Shown here: positions 1-5,928 of the stretch, piece by piece | How positions within the stretch are numbered: position 1 is the first letter of the stretch | Layout: every line of letters starts with the position of its first letter | Source of the DNA: Flavobacterium psychrophilum | Lineage (GTDB): Bacteria; Bacteroidota; Bacteroidia; Flavobacteriales; Flavobacteriaceae | Reading direction: 5' to 3' | NCBI GenBank assembly: GCA_003243255.1 | Contig: QFQM01000248.1 | Span: 1-6,280, forward strand | DNA: 6,280 bases | Translations under genes and position numbers: made by a program | Notes under the pieces: model-generated | The model's input: the letters and a program-made list of their open reading frames with translations, nothing else | Databases searched by the model: none | Told to the model about the DNA's origin: nothing

Positions 1-156
1 CGCTAAATGCACAATAGATTGTGAAGCCGTATCGATAGTATTTTCCCAACTGTTTTCGCGAAGCGAAAGCGGTTTTACTGTATAATTCTTATCACTAAGG
101 TATTGCGAAAGGTTTTGCCCTACAAAACCAGAAGCACCGGTAATCGTTACTATCAT
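1..156 (-). CDS. NAD-dependent epimerase/reductase, extended SDR, 5' part
   Basis: The first 52 codons of a gene that runs off the left edge. The translation opens with the NAD(P)-binding motif GASGFVGQNL (residues 7-16) right after a short beta strand (MIVTIT) and reaches SIVHLA, the strand that lines the cofactor site in extended SDR nucleotide-sugar enzymes. It begins inside the stop codon of the glycosyltransferase gene (ATGA overlap), a coupled arrangement. It is too short for the last step of L-FucNAc synthesis to be reassigned to it, and that pathway is already complete. In similar clusters an SDR at this place is a UDP-GlcNAc/UDP-sugar 4-epimerase or a WbpV-like 4-keto reductase acting before the initiating sugar-phosphate transferase. 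The catalytic YxxxK lies outside the window, so the specific reaction is open. Confidence 0.85.
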   Translation of the reverse strand, partial: MIVTITGASGFVGQNLSQYLSDKNYTVKPLSLRENSWENTIDTASQSIVHLA

Positions 157-1358
157 TTGGCAATTATGTTTTCAAGATTAGAGATGCAGACATCAAGCTT
201 AAAGTTAGCATTATAATATTCTTTTGCCGATTCTCCCATTTTTTGTTTTACAACTGTATCGGCGGCATAAAGTTCTAAAATATTTTTTGAAAGCTGTTTA
301 TAGTCACCTGCATTTGCCGTAAGGCCCGATGCCGATTCTTTTATTATTTCTGAGCCCTCACCATTCAGCATAGAAAGTATTGGCTTGCCTACTGAAAGGT
401 ATGCCTGCATCTTTGCCGGAACAGTAACATTAAAGATTGGTTCATCTTTTAAGGTCACCAATAAGGCATCGGCATTGTCAAAAAATGTTTTCATAGCCTC
501 GATAGGGAATCGCCCAACAAAGTGCACAGTTTCTGTGAGTCCGTTTTGTTCGGCAAACTTAGCAGCCCATTCTTTAGAGCGTCCGTCACCTACTATAACA
601 AAATGAATATCTTTATTAGCCTTGAGTTCCAAAGCGGCATTCATAATAGCTTCTATATCCTGGGCAACGCCTATGTTACCGGCAAACATTACCTTAAAAC
701 CATCCGGAAGTGCCGGTATCGGATAGTTGCTTTCACCTGCTGAAACGGCATCTTCCGCCCAGTTGGGAAAATAGACCAGTTTGTCCTGATATTTGCCTTT
801 TTCCAGTATTGATGTTGCAAAACCTTTGGAACTGATAAGAATCTTATCTGAATTATTATAAATGTATTGTACCATTCTTTTAAAGAAGCCCAGCACATAT
901 TTATTTTTTATACCTCCGGCCGACTCAAGGCTTTCAGGCCACAAATCAAGCACCCAGAAGTAAACAGGCACCTTTCTCAGCTTTTTATAAACAATGGCAG
1001 GAAATCCTTGTGTAATAGGAGATGGCTCGTGTACTATTACGGCATCATATTTTTTTGTCAATCCTAAAAAGAAAGCCCTTACAGAAGCAAAATATGCCCA
1101 GCTGAAATAGTTAAGGAACAATCGTATTCCCCCACCTTTTCCTCTTAAAAACAACGATGCCCTTATTACAGTTACCCCATCTATGATCTCCTTCCTTTTA
1201 CCAAAAAATCCATATCCCGGAAACAATTTACCCGACGGATAGTTCGGCAGGCCGGTAAGCACAGTTACTTCATGCCCCCGTTTTTTCAGCTCAAAAGCAA
1301 TATCATTGCTTTTAAAGTTTTCAGGATAAAAATATTGGGTAACTAACAGTACTTTCAT
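153..1358 (-). CDS. GT4 glycosyltransferase, WbuB-like, probable L-FucNAc transferase
   Basis: Glycosyltransferase of 401 residues with two Rossmann-like halves (GT-B, family GT4). It probably transfers L-FucNAc, or its amidino derivative, to a lipid-linked acceptor on the inner face of the inner membrane. The N-terminal acceptor half has VTQYFYPE (6-13), a GHEVTVLTGLPNYP segment (28-41), HEPSP (110-114) and WVLDLWPESL (135-144). The donor half starts with FAGNIG (225-230) and continues with VIVGDGR (254-260), HFVGRFP (279-285) and VPAKMQAYLSVGKPI (313-327). The two Glu of the usual EX7E motif appear as Asn310 and Gln318; from memory the TVPxKxQxY form is normal for WbuB-like proteins. It follows fnlC directly, as wbuB follows fnlC in E. 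coli clusters. Its start overlaps the fnlC stop by one base and is preceded by a GGAGGG run. Its TGA overlaps the next ATG (ATGA). The family is secure; donor and acceptor are inferred from context. Confidence 0.9.
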   Translation of the reverse strand: MKVLLVTQYFYPENFKSNDIAFELKKRGHEVTVLTGLPNYPSGKLFPGYGFFGKRKEIIDGVTVIRASLFLRGKGGGIRLFLNYFSWAYFASVRAFFLGLTKKYDAVIVHEPSPITQGFPAIVYKKLRKVPVYFWVLDLWPESLESAGGIKNKYVLGFFKRMVQYIYNNSDKILISSKGFATSILEKGKYQDKLVYFPNWAEDAVSAGESNYPIPALPDGFKVMFAGNIGVAQDIEAIMNAALELKANKDIHFVIVGDGRSKEWAAKFAEQNGLTETVHFVGRFPIEAMKTFFDNADALLVTLKDEPIFNVTVPAKMQAYLSVGKPILSMLNGEGSEIIKESASGLTANAGDYKQLSKNILELYAADTVVKQKMGESAKEYYNANFKLDVCISNLENIIAK

Positions 1359-2500
1359 TAAATATCTTCCCTCCAGACAGTTCTTTTAATATAATCAGTG
1401 TAGCTTAGTATTATGCGTACTACTTTTTCAGACACATTAGGCATTGAATAATCGGCAACAGGCCTGAAATTCCTTTCATCAGCCGTTTTTTGATATTGCA
1501 GCTGAACAAGCCCCTGCATTATCCTTTCCGGATTATTTCCAACCATCATTACAGATGCCTCCTCCATTGCTTCCGGCCTCTCATGCGCCTCACGTATATT
1601 AAGCGCCCTGAAATTAAGTATTGACGATTCCTCTGATATGGTTCCGCTATCCGAAAGCACAGCAAACGACTTCATCTGTAAAGCGTTATAATCATTGAAT
1701 CCCAGTGGTTTTAGGAACTGCACATTAGGATGCATTGCTATATTTTTCTTTTCGATCATGTTGCGCGTACGCGGATGCGTACTAACAATAACCGGATAAT
1801 TATATTTTTCAGCAATCAGGTTAAAGCTTTCCATAAGCCTTGTAAAGTTCCTTTCGCTACTGATGTTTTCTTCTCGGTGAGCAGAAACAACAAAGAATTT
1901 GCCTTCTTCAAGCTCAAGCCTTTCAAGAACGTCAGACGCTTTGATGTCTGCCATATAATGATTCAGCACCTCAAACATTGGCGAACCTGTTTTTATGATC
2001 CTGTCTGCAGGCAATCCTTCTCTCAAAAGGTACTCTCTAGCGATATCGCTGTAGGTAAGGTTGATGTCACTTACGTGGTCAACAATTTTCCTGTTGGTTT
2101 CTTCCGGAACCCTTTGGTCAAAACAACGGTTTCCTGCCTCCATATGGAAGATAGGTATATGGCGTTTTTTTGCCGGGATAGCACACAAACAGCTGTTGGT
2201 GTCTCCTAAAACCAGGAAAGCATCAGGCTGTTCTGATTCCAGTAAAGGATCTATCTTAATTAAAATCTGGCCAACTGTTTCAGTAGCGGTCGCTCCGGCA
2301 GCATTTAGAAAATGATCGGGTTTCCTTATCCCTAAATCTTCAAAAAAGATCTGGTTAAGTTCATAATCATAGTTTTGGCCTGTGTGCACAATAATATGTT
2401 CTATAGCATCAGAGGCATCTAAAGCGGCCATTACCCTTGATAACCTGATAATTTCAGGTCGGGTACCCACCACAGTCATCACTTTTAACTTTAGTTTCAT
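1358..2500 (-). CDS. fnlC: UDP-HexNAc 2-epimerase (FnlC/CapG/WbjD, WecB family), last step to UDP-L-FucNAc
   Basis: Non-hydrolysing UDP-N-acetylhexosamine 2-epimerase of 380 residues with a GT-B-like fold. In fnl clusters it inverts C2 of UDP-N-acetyl-L-pneumosamine to give UDP-L-FucNAc. Family motifs are intact: GTRPEIIRL (12-20), GDTNS with Asp100, HMEAG with Glu121, VPEETNR with Glu133, HREEN with His208, and the UDP-binding SDSGTISEES (283-292), followed by ERPEA (308-312). These match the catalytic Asp, Glu, Glu and His of E. coli WecB. Sequence alone cannot fully separate it from a WecB that makes UDP-ManNAc, but the position directly after fnlA and fnlB strongly favours the L-FucNAc branch. 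The first ATG gives a seven-residue Lys-rich lead before Met8, so Met8 is a possible alternative start. The stop codon shares one base with the next gene's ATG (TAATG). Confidence 0.93.
   Translation of the reverse strand: MKLKLKVMTVVGTRPEIIRLSRVMAALDASDAIEHIIVHTGQNYDYELNQIFFEDLGIRKPDHFLNAAGATATETVGQILIKIDPLLESEQPDAFLVLGDTNSCLCAIPAKKRHIPIFHMEAGNRCFDQRVPEETNRKIVDHVSDINLTYSDIAREYLLREGLPADRIIKTGSPMFEVLNHYMADIKASDVLERLELEEGKFFVVSAHREENISSERNFTRLMESFNLIAEKYNYPVIVSTHPRTRNMIEKKNIAMHPNVQFLKPLGFNDYNALQMKSFAVLSDSGTISEESSILNFRALNIREAHERPEAMEEASVMMVGNNPERIMQGLVQLQYQKTADERNFRPVADYSMPNVSEKVVRIILSYTDYIKRTVWREDI
1369..1374 (-). promoter_or_regulatory. Shine-Dalgarno-like GGAGGG before the glycosyltransferase start
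   Basis: The minus strand reads GGAGGG ten bases before the ATG of the WbuB-like gene, inside the last codons of fnlC (Trp-Arg-Glu region). It is the only clear anti-16S-like match before a start in this window; the other visible starts have AT-rich leaders without one. It would support this start together with the TAATG overlap. It may also be chance from the coding sequence, since Bacteroidota seldom rely on Shine-Dalgarno pairing. Confidence 0.35.
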
Positions 2501-2533
2501 GCTTGTATTGTTGTTGCTAATACTGGTTAGCTA

Positions 2534-3652
2534 TTAAACATTTTCAAAATAGGTATCAGGGTCATTAGGATCATAAAACTCATTGATCCAAAAATTGGTA
2601 TACAGTACCTCATCCCCAATATTCTTAATATTGTGAGTATACCACACAGGCATATCCACATAAGCCGGTTCGTTACCGTCAAGATAAAAATCAAGCACTT
2701 CATCAGTACCAATTTTTCGCAGCTGTATAAGTGCTTTTCCTTTAATGACCGCAAAACGTTCAATCTTCCTGGTATGGTAATGGTTACCTCTTGTTATTCC
2801 GGGCACTGTAGTAGAGAACGAAACCTGTCCGCCCACTCCCAGCCTGATAACTTCTACAAAAGTTCCTCTCGGATCTGTATGCTGGGTAAATTTTACAGGG
2901 AAATAGTTTTTGATGTCCATATAACACCTGTAAGTGTTAAACAGGTTCAGTTCAAAAGTATTGTTTATCGCAGGAATTTCACCCCTGTCCTGATATACCT
3001 CTCTATAATTATTCAGAAGGCTAAGCACTTCCGAAACTTTAGCTTCAGCCGTGTGCGGCATTATATACAAAGCCTCATTTGCTTTGGTTCTGATTTTACC
3101 TAAAATCTCAGCTACTACTTCACCCACATAAATGAGTTTCATATCGCCATCCACATCAATTTTAGGCGAACCTCCGTTAGCCACCAGGTGGCAAAAAGTA
3201 GCCACAACCGAATTGTACATTGGCTTACCGAATGGCCCAAATACATTTGGTATCACAAGCCCTGTAAAAGTAGCATTAGCTTTTGCTGCCCATGCTGCCA
3301 ATAGTTCCCTGCCTTCTTTTTTAGACTGGCCGTACAGATTATCACGTTCTTCCTGCGAAGAAGAAGAAATCAGCACATGTGCATTACTCCCTGTACGCTC
3401 TAAAGAAGCTACAATTTTTTTTACCAGCTCTACATTAGTATTGTAAATAACCTGTGCATCCTCATGTCGGTTCATTGCTGCAAGGTGAACAATCACATCA
3501 CATTGCGATACAAAACCGTCAAGGGCATCGTTGTCATCAAGGTATTCTCTCTTAAAATCGATACGGGAAAATTCTTCCGGGAATAATCCCAGTGTATTGT
3601 ATAAATGGCTCCCTACAAAACCTGCCTGTCCTGTAATTCCTATTTTTAGCAT
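2534..3652 (-). CDS. fnlB: Bifunctional SDR reductase/cupin C3-epimerase (FnlB/CapF/WbjC), second step to UDP-L-FucNAc
   Basis: Two-domain enzyme of 372 residues, normal length for CapF. In characterised homologues the C-terminal cupin epimerises C3 of the UDP-4-keto-6-deoxy-HexNAc made by FnlA, and the N-terminal SDR domain reduces C4 with NADPH, giving UDP-N-acetyl-L-pneumosamine (6-deoxy-L-talosamine). Residues 1 to about 245 form the SDR domain: GITGQAGFVGSH (5-16), HLAAMNR (56-62), an SSSS strand (97-100) and YGQSK with Tyr107 and Lys111. The cupin follows from about residue 250: HTDPRGTFVEV, GNHYHTRKIERF with His291, His293 and Glu298, and WYTHNI with His340. These four are the expected zinc-site residues, so both active sites look intact. 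The ATG lies 14 bp after the cupin gene's stop with no Shine-Dalgarno. The 2-epimerase gene follows after 33 bp. Confidence 0.95.
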   Translation of the reverse strand: MLKIGITGQAGFVGSHLYNTLGLFPEEFSRIDFKREYLDDNDALDGFVSQCDVIVHLAAMNRHEDAQVIYNTNVELVKKIVASLERTGSNAHVLISSSSQEERDNLYGQSKKEGRELLAAWAAKANATFTGLVIPNVFGPFGKPMYNSVVATFCHLVANGGSPKIDVDGDMKLIYVGEVVAEILGKIRTKANEALYIMPHTAEAKVSEVLSLLNNYREVYQDRGEIPAINNTFELNLFNTYRCYMDIKNYFPVKFTQHTDPRGTFVEVIRLGVGGQVSFSTTVPGITRGNHYHTRKIERFAVIKGKALIQLRKIGTDEVLDFYLDGNEPAYVDMPVWYTHNIKNIGDEVLYTNFWINEFYDPNDPDTYFENV

Positions 3653-3666
3653 ATCTAAGCAGCTAT

Positions 3667-4089
3667 TTATTTGTTTACATCAAAATATCCGGCATCATAC
3701 CGGTACTCATCTTTTATTTCACCAAGGGCATAGTCGGCCATAACCAGCAATTTAGCATCATCGGTAAGTGCCCTGATACTGCTTATATATCCCGCAGGTA
3801 TATGCAGTACATCCAGTTTTTGCGAACTGATGGTAAAAACGTGCTGTTCCAGATTTAACGATGGAGTCTCCCAATTATCAACAGCAATAAGTTTTATTTC
3901 AAAACTGCCATTAGCTGCGCTAAACCATCGTTGTTCGATTTTATGTCCCTGCCAGGCTCTTACAAAATCAGTATTCCTGTTCTCGATGAAATATATCCTC
4001 TTAATTGCCGAGGCATTAAAATCGTTATTATAGTATAAAGATCCCCTGTCGTCAGAATGGATATTTCCGGATATGATTTGCGGTAACAT
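3667..4089 (-). CDS. Stand-alone cupin, WxcM/FdtA-like sugar isomerase-related protein, role unknown
   Basis: A 140-residue single-domain protein resembling the RmlC-like cupins of the WxcM/FdtA (dTDP-4-keto-6-deoxyglucose 3,4-ketoisomerase) group. Visible family features are the N-terminal DDRGSL (13-18), KRIYFIENRN (30-39), RAWQGHKIEQRW (44-55), the strand after NGSFEI, and VLHIPAGY (94-101) near the C-terminus. In FdtA-type enzymes the middle motif reads roughly RGFHAHK, so Gln47 stands where the first active-site His would be and only His49 remains. The position after IPAG, often Trp-His in the family, is also changed (YISS). The gene sits 1 bp after fnlA and 14 bp before fnlB, so it is probably made together with the L-FucNAc enzymes. 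It may help C3 epimerisation of the 4-keto intermediate, act on another 4-keto sugar, or have a non-catalytic role. The sequence does not decide between these. It is not WbuC, which carries different His-rich motifs. Confidence 0.75.
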   Translation of the reverse strand: MLPQIISGNIHSDDRGSLYYNNDFNASAIKRIYFIENRNTDFVRAWQGHKIEQRWFSAANGSFEIKLIAVDNWETPSLNLEQHVFTISSQKLDVLHIPAGYISSIRALTDDAKLLVMADYALGEIKDEYRYDAGYFDVNK

Positions 4090-4090
4090 A

Positions 4091-5122
4091 TTATGCAGGA
4101 TATTGCGCTATGTCTTCGCCCAATACTTCCTTACGGATAAGTGGCAATTTCAATAGCAGTTTTTTCATACCTTCTACATCCTGTTGGGTTGTATTATGCG
4201 AGTGATAATCTTCTATAAGTGAAATATCTTTTTCACCCTCAGAGAAGTATTGCGCATAATTCAAATCACGGTTATCTGCCGGAATCCTGTAAAAATCACC
4301 CATATCCTCCGCTTTGATCATCTCTTCACGGGTACACAGGGTTTCGTATAATTTTTCGCCATGGCGTGTACCTATAACCTTAACCGCGTTATCGGCTTTG
4401 AAAAGTTCTTTCAGTGCAACAGCCAGGTCTCCAATAGTTCCTGCAGGTGCTTTGTTTACAAACAAATCTCCCGGATTACCGTGCTCAAAAGCAAACAATA
4501 CCAGTTCTACAGCCTCTTCAAGAGACATAAGGAAACGGGTCATATTAGGATCGGTAATGGTAAGGTCTTTACCCGCCCTGATCTGGTTAACGAACAATGG
4601 GATAACAGAACCTCTCGAAGCCATTACGTTTCCGTAACGGGTAAGGCATACTGTTGTCTCATCAGCATTTCTTGATGCCGCAATCGCTACTTTTTCCATT
4701 AAAGCTTTAGATATACCCATCGCATTGATAGGATAAGCCGCTTTATCAGTACTAAGGCAGATTACTTTCTTTACTTTATGTTTTACAGCCGCATCAATAA
4801 CGTTTTGCGTACCAATAACATTTGTTTTTGTAGCCTCCATAGGGAAAAACTCACATGAGGGCACCTGTTTTAATGCAGCAGCATGAAACACATAATCTAC
4901 ACCTCTCATAGCACGCTCGATACTTGCATAGTCACGAACATCGCCTATGTAAAATTTAAGTTTATCGCTTTGCAGCAGATTACGCATATCGTCCTGTTTT
5001 TTTTCATCACGTGAAAAAATACGGATCTCGCTAAAATGATCGGTATGCAAAAAGCGTTGTAACACAGCATTTCCAAAAGAGCCTGTGCCACCTGTAATTA
5101 GAAGAATATTATTTTTTAACAT
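4091..5122 (-). CDS. fnlA: UDP-GlcNAc 4,6-dehydratase/5-epimerase (FnlA/CapE/WbjB), first step to UDP-L-FucNAc
   Basis: Extended SDR enzyme of 343 residues, the usual length for CapE/WbjB. Known family members convert UDP-GlcNAc to a UDP-2-acetamido-2,6-dideoxy-L-4-hexulose by 4,6-dehydration with C5 inversion, using bound NADP. The Rossmann motif TGGTGSFG is at residues 10-17. STDKA at 124-128 supplies the Asp126/Lys127 pair of the FlaA1-type dehydratases. The usual YxxxK is MxxxK here (Met135, Lys139), which is characteristic of the CapE branch and separates it from FlaA1/PseB, where the Tyr is kept. The GTRHGEKLYE stretch (251-260) is a typical C-terminal family motif. The protein should be cytosolic, with no signal peptide or membrane segment. 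The first Met fits because the nucleotide-binding strand follows at once. The stop codon lies 1 bp before the ATG of the cupin gene, suggesting translational coupling. Confidence 0.95.
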   Translation of the reverse strand: MLKNNILLITGGTGSFGNAVLQRFLHTDHFSEIRIFSRDEKKQDDMRNLLQSDKLKFYIGDVRDYASIERAMRGVDYVFHAAALKQVPSCEFFPMEATKTNVIGTQNVIDAAVKHKVKKVICLSTDKAAYPINAMGISKALMEKVAIAASRNADETTVCLTRYGNVMASRGSVIPLFVNQIRAGKDLTITDPNMTRFLMSLEEAVELVLFAFEHGNPGDLFVNKAPAGTIGDLAVALKELFKADNAVKVIGTRHGEKLYETLCTREEMIKAEDMGDFYRIPADNRDLNYAQYFSEGEKDISLIEDYHSHNTTQQDVEGMKKLLLKLPLIRKEVLGEDIAQYPA

Positions 5123-5146
5123 TGGAAGATTGGTCTTTTGGTTATA

Positions 5147-5926
5147 TTATAAAGAAGTATAATTGCTTTTAATAAGCGTTTCTTTCTCGCTCCTCGAAGG
5201 GTAATTTATCAATACAGCTTTGTACACACCTTTAAAAACAAAAAGGCTTCCTGCCGATGCTCCTATTATTCCGAATTTTTTTATCAGCTGCCCAATATCC
5301 TGAAGAGATCCGGCACCACCAAGAACAGTCATAGGTATAGTAAGCACGTCACGTACTTTTTCGATTATAGACATATCATACCCTTTCATAACCCCATCAT
5401 TGTCAATTGAGTTGATCACTATCTCACCTATGCCTAGTTTCTCAAGTTCTTTTGCAAATTCCACAGGGTTTTTACCTGTTTTTTTCTTACCGTTATGGGT
5501 ATAAACCTCATAACCACCCAAAAGCTTTTTCTTTACATCAAGTACAGCAACAACACTTTGCGTGCCTACTTTCTCTGCCATTCGGGTAATGAATGTAGGA
5601 TCCTCTACAATAGCAGAACTTACCGCAATCTTTTCTACCCCAAGGCTAAATATCCTTTGTGCCTGCTCAACGGTTTTTACACCGCCGCCATAACATAAAG
5701 GCATTCTTGATTCGGCAGCCAGGTTTTCAATCATTTTGTAATCAGGCTCCCTGTTCTCAACTGTGGCATCAATATCTATCACCATCAGTTCGTCTACTTC
5801 CTTTTCATTAAAAATCCTCACGGCATTAATAGGGTCGCCAACATATTTATGATTCTTAAAGTTTACAGACTTTACCAATCCTTTTTCATGAACCAATAAG
5901 CACGGAATAATTCTGGGTCTTAGCAT
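5147..5926 (-). CDS. HisF-like ammonia-channelling subunit (WbuZ/HisF2 type), for sugar amidination
   Basis: A 259-residue (beta/alpha)8-barrel protein of the imidazole glycerol phosphate synthase cyclase family, full length. It aligns with Thermotoga maritima HisF without gaps through residue 130. Arg5, Cys9, Lys19, Glu46, Asp51, Lys99 and Asp130 are kept, and Glu168 matches Glu167 after a one-residue insertion. Catalytic Asp11 is replaced by Leu (PCLLV instead of CLDV). Glycine-rich phosphate-site loops remain at 80-82 (GGG) and 203-207 (GGAGS). From memory, Leu at this place and the KYVGDPINAVRIFNEKEVDE segment are typical of O-antigen HisF2/WbuZ paralogues. The likely role is to pass ammonia from the HisH subunit to a WbpG/PseA/WbuX-type amidotransferase that makes an acetamidino sugar. 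No Shine-Dalgarno is seen. The next gene, fnlA, starts 24 bp downstream. A histidine-pathway enzyme is the alternative, disfavoured by the Asp11 loss and the context. Confidence 0.93.
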   Translation of the reverse strand: MLRPRIIPCLLVHEKGLVKSVNFKNHKYVGDPINAVRIFNEKEVDELMVIDIDATVENREPDYKMIENLAAESRMPLCYGGGVKTVEQAQRIFSLGVEKIAVSSAIVEDPTFITRMAEKVGTQSVVAVLDVKKKLLGGYEVYTHNGKKKTGKNPVEFAKELEKLGIGEIVINSIDNDGVMKGYDMSIIEKVRDVLTIPMTVLGGAGSLQDIGQLIKKFGIIGASAGSLFVFKGVYKAVLINYPSRSEKETLIKSNYTSL

Positions 5927-5928
5927 AA

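Noticed and set aside
54..68. Perfect 6-bp inverted repeat with a 3-base loop (tttcgc-gaa-gcgaaa).
   Set aside because: It lies inside the coding sequence of the SDR gene (Leu-Ser-Leu-Arg-Glu codons), has no T-run and no gene end nearby, so it is probably chance.
1730..2209. Open frame of 159 codons on the plus strand.
   Set aside because: It is fully antisense to fnlC, whose family motifs are intact, and the translation shows no recognisable domain and has low-complexity shadow character.
2501..2533. Possible internal promoter in the largest gap, 33 bp between fnlB and fnlC.
   Set aside because: No Bacteroidota-type TTTG and TAnnTTTG pair with suitable spacing is visible and the gap is short; a promoter within the fnlB end cannot be excluded but is not supported.
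2633..3103. Open frame of 156 codons on the plus strand.
   Set aside because: Antisense to fnlB over its cupin and linker; no recognisable motif, and the opposite strand is clearly the coding one.
4314..4675. Two overlapping plus-strand open frames above 100 codons.
   Set aside because: Both are shadows of fnlA, which is intact and conserved across this interval.
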